Positions 1-10,923 of a DNA stretch of 64,000 nt are shown piece after piece (within the stretch, counting starts at the first letter, position 1; each line of letters begins with the position of its first letter). Source of the DNA: Cercis canadensis (taxonomy: Eukaryota > Streptophyta > Magnoliopsida > Fabales > Fabaceae); the NCBI GenBank assembly GCA_003255065.1, contig QAOA01003202.1:467791-531790 (forward strand), given 5' to 3'. Below the pieces are notes generated by a model. It did not search any database. It was not told the DNA's origin and was given only the letters and a program-made list of their open reading frames with translations. The position numbers and the translations under genes were made by a program.

Positions 1-198
1 TATTACAACTTTGAGAAGAAGAATCTCATTCATTGAATAATTGAGTTGCCAATCGTGGCCTTTACAATATATAGCAGAAGGAATGCATGTGTTGCAATAA
101 CAGAAAAACTGAACTTCCTAACTAACTTCCTATAACTGAGTTGGTGTGCTGAGCTGTACTAACTATGCTGACCTGTAATAATTCTAATAAGTCTAATA
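1..198 (-). repeat. 3' LTR of the minus-strand copia element
   Basis: Aligns with 4673-4892 from its first base (TATTACAAC) to its last (GTCTAATA). It lacks a 22-bp internal duplication present in the other LTR and shows only about four substitutions. The window begins exactly on the outer end of this LTR. Confidence 0.93.
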
Positions 199-205
199 CC
201 CCCCC

Positions 206-940
206 TCAAGTTGGAAGGTAAATGTCTAAGACACCCAACTTGGCCTTGAGAAAATGAAACTGAGTAGAAGATAAAGGTTTGGTGAGTAAATCAACAAGCT
301 GATGCTGTGACTTAACATGCATAAGTTTGAGAAAACCTGAATTGACATGCTCTCTAATGAAATGGCAATCGATATCTACATGTTTGGATCTGTCAGTGAA
401 CATAGGATTAGTGGAAAGATGGATGGCAGATTGATTGTCACAAAAAACCATGATGGAAGCAGTGGAAACTTCAAAAACTTTGCTCAGCTGCCTCAACCAT
501 AAAAGTTCACTAGTGACATTGGCCAGGGCCCTATACTCAGCCTCTGCAGAGGAACGAGACATAGTAGGTTGTCTCTTGGATTTCCATGAGACCAAGGAAT
601 CACCAAGGAAAACACAGTACCCTGTGGTGGATCTTCTGGTGTCTAAACAGCTACCCCAATCAGCATCAGCAAAGGCAGCAAGACGTAAGGAAGATGTTGC
701 AGAGAACAAAAGACCTTGACCTGGAGCATATTTCAAATACTGTAGAAGGTGATGTACTGCATTCAAATGAGGCATTCTGGGCTGTGACATGAATTGACTC
801 AGCTTATTTACAGCATAGCTGATGTTTGGCCTAGAAACAATAAGATACATGAGTCTCCTAATAAGAAGTCTGTATAAGGAAGCATCAGGAAGTAAGTCGC
901 CATCAGTTTTGGTGAGTTTTAAACTGGGATCCATGGGCAA
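206..940 (-). pseudogene. copia RNase H / RT C-terminal segment
   Basis: An open segment of 244 codons covers the end of the RT region and the copia RNase H domain. Visible family features are the RP(N/D)I..AVN.LSQF block, ADADWGSC, the RSSAEAEYRAL motif, a CDNQSAIHL segment and the closing DLLTKPLS motif. It is the 3' end of the polyprotein and stops next to the polypurine tract. It is separated from the upstream RT segment by in-frame stops at 1103-1105, 1001-1003 and 983-985, each explicable as CAG or CAA changed to TAG or TAA. It is a piece of one broken polyprotein, not an independent gene. Confidence 0.9.
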
Positions 941-1102
941 AGGAAAAGGTTTAGCAGCAGAAAAACCTGTATCCTCTAATAATTAAAGAGTATATTTCCT
1001 CTAAGAGAGATGGATGCCTTTGGTGGATTTGGCTATTTCTAAACCCAAGAAAAATTTTAGATCACCAAGAACCTTGAGCTTGAAGAAGGTCTGAAGCATT
1101 TT

Positions 1103-2476
1103 CTAAACATGCTGAATAGCATTTTGACTTGGTCTAGCCAAGATAGTATCATTCACATAGACTAAACCTTTTCCAATGGAAAACAAAGAATAATTTGTGT
1201 GAGATTGATAGAATCCATGTTGGATTAATGCAGAGGAAAACTTTTGAAACCATTGCCTGGATGCTTGCCATAAGCCATAGAGTGATTTTGTGAGTTTGTA
1301 GACCATATTCTCACCTGGCGCCTTATATCCAAGGGGAAGTTGCATGTAGACCTCCTTAAACAAATCTCCATTTAAGAAAGCATTGTTAATGTCCAATTGA
1401 ACCATGGACCAATGCTTAATAGCAGCTACTGATAAGAGGAATCTGACAGTAGTGATCTTGGCAACTGGGGAGAATGTGTCCATGAAATCGGTCCCAACTT
1501 GCTGAGTGTATCCTTTAGCAACTAGCCTGGCCTTGTGTCTTTCCAAAGTACCATCAGCTTTGTACTTATTCTTATAAACCCACCTGCAACCAATGGCATG
1601 CTTCCCTGGGGGAAGGGGAATAATTTTCCAAGTCTGGTTTGCTTCCAAAGCATTAATCTCCTCTTGCATTGCAATTCTCCATTCCTTATAGCTCACTGCT
1701 TGGTGGTAGAACTGAGGTTCATAAATGCTAGAGACTTGAAGAATATAGTCCTTGTAAGAACTGGAAAGTTTGTCATAGCAAATAACATTTTGAATAGGAT
1801 GTCTGACTGGAGAATGATTAATGGAGCAAATGTAGTCATTTAGGTAAGTGGGAGGTCTTACATTTCTTGCAGTTCTGCGAAGATGAGGATCTGGTGTATC
1901 TCCATTCACCTGCGGAGAAGAATTTGAGGAGACAGAAAGAGATGCACCAAAAATACTTTGAGCAGATGCACCAGAAGAATTTTGACCATGTGGTGTACAG
2001 GCATCAGATGAGGAACTGTTAGGTTGAAGATGAGCAGTATTAGGTGCCTGACAATTAAGTTGAGAGGTGGGAATCACAGTAGTACTGAATAAAGCCTCTG
2101 CATCATTGGAGAGTGGAATGGTTTGAAAGGGAAATGTATGTTCATGAAAGGTGACATCCCTGGAGATCATGAACTCTCTAGTGTGGAGATTGTACACCTT
2201 ATACCCTTTATAACCTAAGGGATAGCCCATGAAGACTGCAGACACAACTCGAGGTGTGAATTTGGTTCTATCAGGTGGAACAGTGGCTATAAAACACAAG
2301 CATCCAAAAACCTTGAAGGCATTATAGTTTGGAAGTTGATTGTATAACAACTGATATGGGGATTTATCCTTTAGCAATGGAGAAGGAGTTCTGTTGATGA
2401 GAAAAACAGCAGTGACAAGACATTCACCCCATAAGGAAATATGAATTTGAGCTTGAAACATCAAAGCATGAGCCAC
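1103..2476 (-). pseudogene. copia integrase C-terminus and reverse transcriptase segment
   Basis: A 457-codon open segment starts in the integrase C-terminal region (INRTPSPLL, FKVFGCLCF), passes through a Ser/Pro-rich linker and enters the RVT_2 reverse transcriptase ([38 protein letters not shown]). The catalytic YVDD box reads YVND at about 1146-1157, so the RT would be inactive even if translated. YGLWQAS replaces the usual YGL(K/R)QAS. Further integrase sequence continues on the minus strand from 2476 to about 2868, including LRSDNAKE and VVERKHQH, but carries stops at 2516-2518 and 2783-2785. Confidence 0.9.
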
Positions 2477-2799
2477 ATTTAGCAGATGTTGATGTTTCCT
2501 CTCAACTACTGAATTCTACTCAGGTCGATATGCACATGAGAATTGATGAAGGGTGCCTTGTTGCTGCAGAAAAGTAGTCAGAGCAAGTTCCTTGGCATTA
2601 TCTGAGCGAAGTTGCTTAATGGTCTTGCCAAATTGAGTTTTAATCATTGTAAAAAACTTGATAATGGAAGCAGTGGCTTCTGATTTATTTGCTAGCAGAT
2701 ATACCCAGGTAAAACGAGTGCAATCATCAACAATGGTTAAAAAATATCGCTTACCATCATAGGTGCAATGATAATAAGGACCCTATATGTCACAATGAA

Positions 2800-3882
2800 T
2801 TAAATCAAAAAGGGACTGAGACATATGATTATGAGCAGTGAATGACAAACGTCTGAATTTTGATAAAGGACATATTTGACATGTGAAGAAGAGTAAGTTG
2901 AAGGACAAGCAAAAGGAATTGTATTACTTAAGATTTGTAACACTTTATCAGAAAGATGACCTAGTCTAGCATGCCACAATTTGGCATTGCTGAATTTATT
3001 GAAAGAAGAATCAGAATTTGATACAAGTTTTGGTGTGGAAGTGACAGAATGCACAATACTAACAGAATTATATTTCAGTATATTACAAATGATGGATTTT
3101 GATGAAACAGAAAAATCTATATCAGTTGTGCCTTGTTCAGCATGCTTGTGGACTTTGTATGTGTATAATCCTTGACACACATTACCCTTGCCAATCAGCG
3201 TCGATTGTATGAGGTCTTGAATGTGAGAAGAATTAGCATAAAAAGACACAAGACAGGTAGAGTTCTGTAACAAAGCAAGAACTAATATAAGATTGACTCG
3301 AAACTGTGGAATATAAAGCACTTTGTGAAGAATGAAATCTGGAGTTAATTGAACACTTCCTATGGCAGTAACTGAAATTCTGCAATTGTTAGGCAAAGTG
3401 AAAAAATGATTGTGCAGTGTTTTATGTGTGATAAAATTCTTGAGAGAAAAAGAAACATGAGATGTGGCTTCTAAATCTAATATCCAAGAGTCAGAATCTT
3501 GATTGAAAGTGGAAATGCCAGAAGAAAGAATAATACCATTCGAGACTTGGGTGGTGTGATTATTCATATCAGGAATGGCTGCTTGTGACAACTGAGATTG
3601 GAGAAGATGAACCAATTGTTGATATTGTTGTGAAGTCATCTGGAAAGATTCTTGCTTAGATAGATGACTCGCATTGCTAGTTTGGTCCTCAGAAATATGA
3701 TTCACAGTGCTAGCTGGCTTCCCTCTCTTGTATCCTGGAGGAAATCCATGAAGTTTGTAGCACTTTTCTTTTGTATGTCCAAGCATACCACAATGTGCAC
3801 ACATGGGCCTGTCTTTCCTTCCATTTATGGATTTATTATTTGAACCAGAAAGATTCTGACGACCATTGACTGCATAAGCCAT
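2800..3882 (-). pseudogene. copia gag zinc knuckle and protease segment
   Basis: This 360-codon segment carries a CX2CX4HX4C zinc knuckle (CAHCGMLGHTKEKC) of the nucleocapsid. A retropepsin-like region follows, in which the usual D-S/T-G-A active site reads DLEA, so the protease is predicted dead. Then comes a GAG-pre-integrase motif (WHARLGHLSDK). Near 2868 a frameshift separates it from the integrase core, which continues in another frame through SQSLFDLIHCD. The segment is in the same frame as the upstream gag, separated by a single TAG. Confidence 0.88.
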
Positions 3883-3918
3883 GTGGTCACTTGAGTGAGA
3901 AGCAATTCCAATTGATCT

Positions 3919-4449
3919 CTACTTCTCTTCTTGAACAACTAGAGAAAAAACTTTGTTGACAGGTGGAAGTGGATCCATCAAGAGGATCTGCCCTGTCACA
4001 TGTGAGAAAACCTCATTTAATCCCATGAGGAAGCAAAAAACATACTCTTGATGAAGATGATCCAGCAATGGTTTGACACCTCCGCAAGAACAAGAGTGGA
4101 TTGGACGATATTCACCTATCTCCTCCCAAATACCTTTCAGTTGTGTGAAATATTGGGCCACTGACAAGGATCCTTGAGTGAGGTTGATCAATTCTTTCTT
4201 CAATTGGAAGATTCTTGGACCATTCTGTTGTTGAAAACGTTCTTGCAGATCAAGCCATATATTTGTTGTAGTGGAGGAGTAAATCACACTTGCTGTGATT
4301 TCCTTGGAAATGGAATTGAGAAGCCATGAAGTAACAACATTGTTGTTACGTTGCCATGCCAGAAAGCTAGCAAAATCAGACTCATCAGGTGGAGAGATGG
4401 ATCCATCCACAAATCCAAGCTTATTCTTGGCTATCAGTGCCATCTTCAT
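3919..4449 (-). pseudogene. copia gag N-terminal segment
   Basis: A 176-codon open segment similar to UBN2-type copia gag, with the conserved W.R.NN.V.SW(L/I) block, a W.DL..RF..Q.GPRIFQLK block, and a CGGV.PLL segment near the end. It ends at TAG (3919-3921), after which the same frame continues into the zinc-knuckle segment, so the stop is most simply CAG changed to TAG. The leader between the 5' LTR and gag is 4450-4672. Confidence 0.87.
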
Positions 4450-4672
4450 TGCACGACGCCAGGAGTTGTAATTGTCTCTAGTGAGTGATTAAGAGACGAG
4501 GATCAATCCTGGTGAATCCGAAGGATGCAAGAAAAATGGACTGGAAAAATCATCCATGGGAATCGACGCCATTGATGATCAGCACAAGAAGAAAACAGAA
4601 AGAAAAATTTTCTACAGAGAGAAAAACGAAGATGAAGGATTCAGAGAACTCGGGTTCTCAGCTCTGACACCA

Positions 4673-4892
4673 TATTACAACTTTGAGAAGAAGAATCTCA
4701 TTCATTGAATAATTGAGTTGCCAATCGTGGCCTTTACAATATATAGCAGAAGGAATGCATGTGCTGCAATAACAGAAAAACTGAACTTCCTAACTAACTT
4801 CCTATAACTGAGCTGGTGTGCTGAGCTGTACTAACTATATTGCTGAGCTGTACTAACTATGCTAACTTGTAATAATTCTAATAAGTCTAATA
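4673..4892 (-). repeat. 5' LTR of the minus-strand copia element
   Basis: Direct repeat of 1-198 with a 22-bp tandem duplication of a CTGAGCTGTACTAACTAT-containing stretch at about 4830-4862. The PBS abuts its inner end at 4661-4672. Confidence 0.93.
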
Positions 4893-5002
4893 ATATCCTC
4901 TAAGCTATTTAGATTCATTAATTTTCTTTGTATTTTAATTTTATTTAAAAGTGAAATAAAGGGATAAGTATTTTTTTTATTGATACAAAAGGGGATTTTA
5001 AA

Positions 5003-5175
5003 TTGTTAAGTGTGGCTCAATTGGTAAACTGAACTTTATGTGAAGCAAATCTTGAGGTAATGTCAAGAGTTTAAACTCTGTTGGAAGCACTAGTGGCTAG
5101 GACATGTCGAAGTCTGAGTGGAAATTAGTTTCACACAAAAAGTATAGGAATCACCTTGTCAAAAAAAAAAAAAAA
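5003..5175 (+). repeat. possible tRNA-derived SINE
   Basis: The sequence starts with an A-box-like TGGCTCAATTGG (5012-5023). A B-box-like GAGTTTAAACTCT lies at about 5067-5079, and the sequence ends in a run of at least 14 A (to 5175). It is bracketed by GATTTTAAA (4994-5002) and GGTTTTAAA (5176-5184), an imperfect TSD. Counterparts in units 2 and 3 (about 25435-25590 and 41950-42090) lack the A-box region. The boxes are degenerate, so the assignment is tentative. Confidence 0.45.
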
Positions 5176-6524
5176 GGTTTTAAAGAAAAGAAAAAGAAAC
5201 AACTAGAACAACAAGCAAAAGAGAGGGAAAGAAAACAAAATGAGGGGTTGCCAGCAGAGAGATTTGAGAGAGAAGATGAATTGTGTATTGACAATTATTC
5301 TTTATTATTTCTTCTTTACTGCACGTACGTATTAGTTTCATATTCTTTCTTGTATTTTAAATCAAACTTTGATTCGGATTTTCCAATGATTACACTTGGA
5401 CTGCAGTTTGATAATTTACCATTCATCAATGAATGAAATTGAATTTGCTTCTTCATTCTTGTTTCCCTTTGCCTTTATTCTTGCTGCCTTTCTTTCACTC
5501 ATTCCACTTTTTCACATGGTTAGACTCAAGAGACCTTTTGGCAAGTTCATATTCGGAAACAGACCGAATATATCTCAGCAGAGCAAAAGAAAAAAAGAAA
5601 TGAAAACAGATTTCGGAATATATTCTTTTAGCTTTAGGTGTTCACATAAAATTTTAGTGTAGTATGAATTTGAAGCCTATAACTCTGAGAATGACTATAT
5701 GCTACAATTCTTTTAAAGTTGGGGTAATACTACTACCTCCTTCAAAACTTCTATTTTGAATCAAATTAGTGTGCATTTTTGGACCAATTATGAAGTTCTT
5801 GTGAATGAGAGCGACTCAATGTGAGTCAAACAATTAAATACTAAAAAAAATTACAAAAATTGGATGAAACAAATAATTTGAAGAAAAAGTGTATGGGAAA
5901 GAGCACTTTTTTCCTTTTGGCTTAATTTATTTATCTTAGCTAGTTAACTCACACAAATGACTTTGATTTTACAAGGGCTTTGTAATAAGTCTTAAAATTA
6001 TTTCTCAGACATCTCAAATAATTAGTTTTGGTAGCTAGTGTCTCGTTATGTTAGATAGAAAATTATTTTTGGTCCTTCACCTAATAGCTTAAGCTTTTTG
6101 GTTGAGTTGATTTTTGACGTAATATCAAAACTTCTTTGACCAAACGATCAAATCTTAAACTTTTGGGTTGAATCAATTCTTGACACTTTATACTTGCAAC
6201 TGCATGTGGCTATAATTGCGATCTCTTGTCTCTACATTCTTTTCATTCTAATAATTAATGGTGCCCCAATAAAAAAGTATGGCTTAGAATGAATGAGTTC
6301 CTTACTTCCTTCTTTTTCAACAAAGATTGTTTATCATTAACGTTTCATGTTCACATCACATTAGGACAGAATGAGGTAGTATTAGAGATAAACTACCTAT
6401 AACACAAACATGCACAAAGCTTTTATATGAATTTAGGTGATCCTACATGAATTTAATTATGGGACCAAATTTACAAAAGCGATCATGAACCATTAGAATA
6501 GATAATATACTTTTGAACTAAGAT

Positions 6525-6610
6525 CAACTCTCAAATTTAATTGGGGTCATTAATCGAAGGAACAGGGCAGCAAGGAGTACACACACAAGAAACACGATAA
6601 GAAAAACCAT
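6525..6610 (-). other. short hydrophobic ORF, unit 1 copy
   Basis: A 28-codon minus-strand frame begins MVFLIVFLVCVLLAALF and then stops. Units 2 and 3 have a longer version (79 codons) with the same signal-peptide-like start. I do not recognise it, and it may be chance. Confidence 0.2.
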
Positions 6611-6638
6611 CCTTTGTCACAAAAAGTGTATACACTAA

Positions 6639-7772
6639 TGTTAGCTCTACAATTTTCTAATCCTGTTTTGATGATAACAAATGATTTTAATTCTTCTAAT
6701 CTGTGTTTTGGTTTAGTGTTTTACTTAGAACAGGTTAGCAACTGGTTCTTCCTTTATGTAAGAACTAGTTCTTAATCTAGTTAACTCATTCTTCTAAAGT
6801 TATTTAATAAATGATACTGACATGGATCTAGGTGTGTGAATACTTTGGAATACGTTAGCCTATTATGTGCATGTCAGAAGCTCACCTCAGCTTGTGAAGA
6901 AAACTTTCTCTTATTGGGAGCTGGTGTAGATCCACTTTTCAAGAGAAGTTAGTAAAAATCATAGCTTTTGTCACTACAAGACAAAATAAATGGTTAGTGG
7001 AATTTCCTTCGTGTGGCACCTGTCCTCAAATCAAGGGCTGTTATTGTCCTTCACATGATGATGCTTCTCCTTCAAGAGACCGATTTCAAGTCTTCAAAAG
7101 ATAAGAAGAAGAAATAGAAAATGAGAGAGCAAGGGTGAAAAAGTTAGAGTAGTTCTTCTCCTTCAAAATTTTCAGCACTCGATTTCTTCTTCCTCATGTA
7201 CTCTTCTCTGTAAACATCTTCTCTAAGACAGAGAGAGAAAATGTTAATGGAGCTTAACTCTTATTTGAGTATTCTATACTCTGGATTTCAGTAGGAAATT
7301 AGTGAGTTACTTCTAGTTGTGATGCCAGAAGGAGAAAGTTCTTGGTGAGCTTTGGAGAGAAACCATGGATATAAAATCTTGGAGAAGCTTGGACAAATTA
7401 AACTCGATTTAATGGAATCCCAAACATTAGGAGAAGTGGATGTAGACCTTAGTGTTGAACCACTATAAATTCGTGGCTAAGATTTTCTTGACTCTTCTCT
7501 CATATTCTTGATTTCATATGCTTATTGAATTTCTTTTTTGATTGTGATTAATTAGTGTGATTTTCTGGGCTGCTCTGTTTATGCTATTATCTGTTAAACT
7601 GGATTTGAATTTTCTGTGTTCATCTATTATGTTCTAGAACTAATTCATATATTCCATAACTAGTTATCGTGCTATTTAGATCTTAGAGCAAATTCTATTT
7701 AAGATCAAATAAGCTTAAAATTTTTGAAAACTTCTATTCACCTCCCTCTAAAACTATTTCCTATAACTCTCA
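6639..7772 (+). mobile_element. solo LTR, about 1.13 kb
   Basis: Present in unit 1 but absent from the corresponding point in units 2 and 3, where CACTAATCC is uninterrupted (about 27126-27134). The insert starts TGTTAGCTC, ends CTCTCA, and is flanked by the exact 5-bp duplication ACTAA (6634-6638 and 7773-7777). It contains no coding sequence or PBS. Features such as GTTTTGATGATAACAAA near the start and CTATTCACCTCCCTC near the end are typical of long copia LTRs. Orientation is inferred from these. The internal region was presumably lost by LTR-LTR recombination. Confidence 0.9.
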
Positions 7773-8261
7773 ACTAATCCAAAATTATTACCGCACGCAA
7801 AATATTTGATCACAAAAAGATTTGTGACAAAGAATAATTTTTAACTACAATGTTTTACTCATTTTTAGACTTGTGAAATTTTTTAACTAAGTTATCATAA
7901 ATATTTTTGTCGCCACAAATGAATAATTCTTTTGTGGTTCAATTTTTTGAAAATTGCATTCAATTAAAAAAAATTATAAAATTGGTCATTTATGTATAAT
8001 GGATTTTTATTGGATATGGATATATTGGATCAATGTGATTTTAATCTTGGAGTACATGCATGAAACTGAAGATTAGTATATTGCACTTGAAAACTAATTG
8101 AAAACTGTAAACATATATATTACAATCTATCCTAATTTTGTAACCTTGATTATATAATAGCTGCTAATATCAAATCATGTAACTAGTAAATTAAGAGTAA
8201 ACTATAAATAATATTGCATATTTTATAAGACATATACAATTTAAAAATTTTCAAGTGCGCT

Positions 8262-8299
<38 letters not shown>

Positions 8300-8975
8300 G
8301 TTTTGCATATAACTTCACTTTTAACACCTCTACCTTTAGAATTGCTAGTAACACATGCTATGCTGATTATTAGTGAATTAATTCTTTTCTTAGTTAGTAA
8401 GTCTTAGAAAGCTACGTACTCAGTGGTAGAGCCATGAAAAAATTCTTGTTGGGGCCAATGTATTAATTTAACTAAAGTCAAAGGCTAATTATCTAATTAA
8501 AAAATTCTTTGTAAAAATAGAATCTTTTTATTTATTTATTATTATTATTTTTTTATTTTAGTGGGGCTGAAGATTAGTCGGAGCCTATGCCACTGCACCT
8601 GTTATCACAATTTTTTTTTTTTTTTTAATTTTAACGGTAAGGATACATTCAAATCAACTTTCGTTTACCAAAGTTAAGTTTATCTTCGGACAATCATAGG
8701 GTAAGTTACTATGATCATAAAATGTCTTTTGAGCATAAGCAAGTTGAAGAAGCATCAAACCAAATAACTATTAGAGGTCAGAGTTTCATTAACAAAATTC
8801 TTGATGTTGGAGATGTTGAAGGAGCAATGCAAGACCATGGTGGAGGCCAAGTTTGGTAAGGAAGAAGCAAGAGAAGACGCTGCATGTTAAAGAAGTAGGG
8901 ATAAGATTGAAAGTATGGGAATTTTCGGAGGCTAGATGGCAATTTGATACCATGTGGAATATCGTGAAAACTACG
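7773..8975. other. unit 1 intergenic sequence with older retroelement leader relic
   Basis: No gene seen. It matches 27128-28320 and 43625-44845. It contains a TA microsatellite (8265-8296) that is much shorter in units 2 and 3. The last 200 bases match the putative leader and PBS of an old minus-strand LTR element described at 28298-28624. Confidence 0.6.
8265..8296. repeat. (TA)n microsatellite
   Basis: Sixteen TA dinucleotides in a row. The homologous sites near 27607 and 44105 have only about six. Confidence 0.95.
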
Positions 8976-8980
8976 TGTAC

Positions 8981-9413
8981 TGTTAAACAGAAATCAGAAG
9001 CATATGATGCAGGTTAGACAAGGATGGCTTGCATGCCACGTCAGAAGTGACACATCAGCAGTGGAGTCAAAGCAATTAGTTTAGTCAGAGTTAGTTATAC
9101 AGCTGTATATTTATGTAATGGCTTCCATGAGAAGCTAAGCAATTACTTAGCTTTAGAATCCCTATATATACGATAGCTAATGTAATATTCAGATAAGATA
9201 CAAAAATCATAATTCAGATGATGAATTCATTTGCTCTCTGGCTTCTCTTCATAGCTTTCATACAGTTATAGTTTCTTTCTGCTATATTTCGTTTTCTGGT
9301 TTTCTCTTTTGTCACAACAAAATCTGCAAGGTCATTGATCTGCTTCATCAGAGATTGAATCCTTCAATGATCATCTCAGTTCAAAGTGTTTCAGGTTCTT
9401 CATCACTTTAACA
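8981..9413 (+). repeat. 5' LTR of the TGTAC copia element
   Basis: 433 bp, TG...CA, preceded by TSD TGTAC and followed directly by the PBS TGGTATCAGAGC. A TATATATA stretch near 9173 is a plausible core promoter. Confidence 0.95.
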
Positions 9414-9432
9414 TGGTATCAGAGCTCCTTTA

Positions 9433-9912
9433 ATGGCAGAAAGCACTTCAACCTCTGCGTCGTCATTACAAGAATCCGGGAACTCTTTTGCTTTTCCAAT
9501 GCTGAGTCAATCACTGACAATCAAGTTGGATCGAGGTAATTACTTGATCTGGAGAAATCAACTTCTGAATATCGTCATTGCAAATGGTTTTGAAGAGATT
9601 TTGGAAGGATCAAAGCTATGTCCATCAAAATTTCTTCAAGATTCAACTGCTGCTACAGGAATTCTAACCTTGAATCCTGATTACACAATCTGGCAGAGAC
9701 AAAATCGTCTTGTTATGAGCTGGATTTATGCATCATTGACTGAGCAAATCATGACTCAGATCATGTCTTACAACACTGCATTCGAGATTTGGAGATCTCT
9801 TGCAGATAGCTTTGCATGTTCTTCAAGATCAAGAGTCATGGAGTTAAAACTGAAATTGCAAACTACCAGGAAAGGAAATCTTGGAGTTTGGGAATTTATC
9901 CTAAAAATTTGA
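9433..9912 (+). pseudogene. copia gag N-terminal segment
   Basis: Begins with ATG 19 bases after the LTR and PBS and runs 159 codons. The family features LTIKLDRGNYLIWRNQL, then W....LVMSWI.ASL and SRSRVMELK.KLQTT, identify a UBN2-type copia gag. It stops at TGA (9910-9912), after which the same frame carries on as NLCDNLRAIGE, so this is an internal stop in one gag-pol frame. Confidence 0.9.
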
Positions 9913-10920
9913 AACCTATGTGATAATCTACGTGCCATAGGAGAAAGCATTTCACAAGAAGATCAGGTTATGTTCATCCTCAGTGGATTAGGGCCTGAGT
10001 TCAATCTAGTTGTTGCTCCACTTAGTTTTGAGGCCATTTCGGTTGAAACCTTGCAAAGTCACTTGCTCACCTTTGAAGGAAGACTTGAGAGGCAAAGGTT
10101 TGTGGATGAGCAAGTCCTTATGCAAGCAAATGCTGCGTTGTTCAATCAATTTACAGGAAGAAGAAGGTTTAATCAGAATGGAAACCATGGAAATCAAGGC
10201 TATGGATCACATTCTGGAAATGGAAGTACATCAGCAAGAGGTTTCTCTGCAAACCAAGGTAATCAATTCAGGAAGAATAAGTCCTGGACTGGTACAAATA
10301 ACAAACCACAGTGCCAAATTTGTCACAAACCTGACCATGTTGCCTCTGATTGTTGGCACAGGTTTGACAATGGTTTTCAACTAAAACTAGTCAATACCAA
10401 TCCTGCACAACCTCACAATCCACAAGCTTTATTGGCCACATCAGAAACTTTGGATGATTCTACCCCGTGGTTTCTTGACACCGGTGCTACTCATCATGTA
10501 ACACCCAATCTTGGTAATTTGGCCATGCACAACCCCTTTATTGGCGATGATACAGTCACTGTGGGTAATGGTAAAGGATTGGCTGTGCACAACACATGTA
10601 TGGCATCCATTCCATCAAATAGCAGGACTTTGTTATTAAAGCATGTCTTGCATGTGCCTAAAATAATTGCAAATCTGGTTAGTGTGCAAAAGTTGTGTAA
10701 GGATAATGATGCTTATGTAGAGTTCTATCCTTTTGTCTTTCTTGTGAAGGACCAGAGAACCAAGGAGGTGCTACTCCAAGGAAAACTTGATCAAGGCAAG
10801 TACAAGATCATGACCAAAATTGCTTCTGACAGCAGGATGTTTTCCAATTCTGCTAAAGCTTTTCAACTGTTTAGTTTGAATTCTAGCACACCTAGTTCAG
10901 ATTTACAACTATGGCATAAT
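9913..10920 (+). pseudogene. copia gag C-terminus, zinc knuckle and protease
   Basis: Continues in frame from the gag segment. It has the QEDQVMFILSGLGPEF block, a Gly/Asn-rich nucleocapsid linker, a CX2CX4HX4C knuckle (CQICHKPDHVASDC), and an intact-looking retropepsin site DTGATHH near 10480-10500. It ends at LQLWHN followed by TGA (10921-10923). That is where the GAG-pre-integrase motif would read WHNRLGH, so the stop is explained by CGA changed to TGA. Confidence 0.92.
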
Positions 10921-10923
10921 TGA

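Larger units (their letters stand above)
1..4892 (-). mobile_element. Ty1/copia LTR retrotransposon, degenerate, minus strand
   Basis: Two direct LTRs (1-198 and 4673-4892) enclose gag, protease, integrase, reverse transcriptase and RNase H pieces in copia order on the minus strand. Next to the inner edge of the 4673 LTR is a primer binding site, read on the minus strand as TGGTGTCAGAGC, matching the initiator-Met tRNA type. Next to the inner edge of the other LTR is a C-run (199-206) that reads on the minus strand as a polypurine tract. The LTRs start TATTAGAC and end GTAATA rather than TG/CA. The flank after 4892 (ATATC, then CTCTAAGC) aligns with uninterrupted sequence at about 25324 and 41840, so the element entered unit 1. 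The left TSD copy lies outside the window. Coding capacity is destroyed by several stops and a frameshift. Confidence 0.95.
4893..6638. other. unit 1 intergenic sequence shared with units 2 and 3
   Basis: No gene seen. It aligns by eye almost base for base with 25324-27127 and with the matching part of unit 3 from about 41840. Units 2 and 3 carry about 60 extra bases (around 26890-26950) not present here. The open frames in this stretch are fortuitous. Confidence 0.7.

Noticed and set aside
435..792. Plus-strand ORFs of 94 and 68 codons
   Set aside because: They are antisense shadows of the copia RNase H segment on the minus strand.
5104..5662. Two overlapping plus-strand ORFs of 110 and 88 codons
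   Set aside because: Low-complexity Lys/Glu and hydrophobic text across a SINE-like tail. The frames are broken in the near-identical unit 2 and 3 copies.
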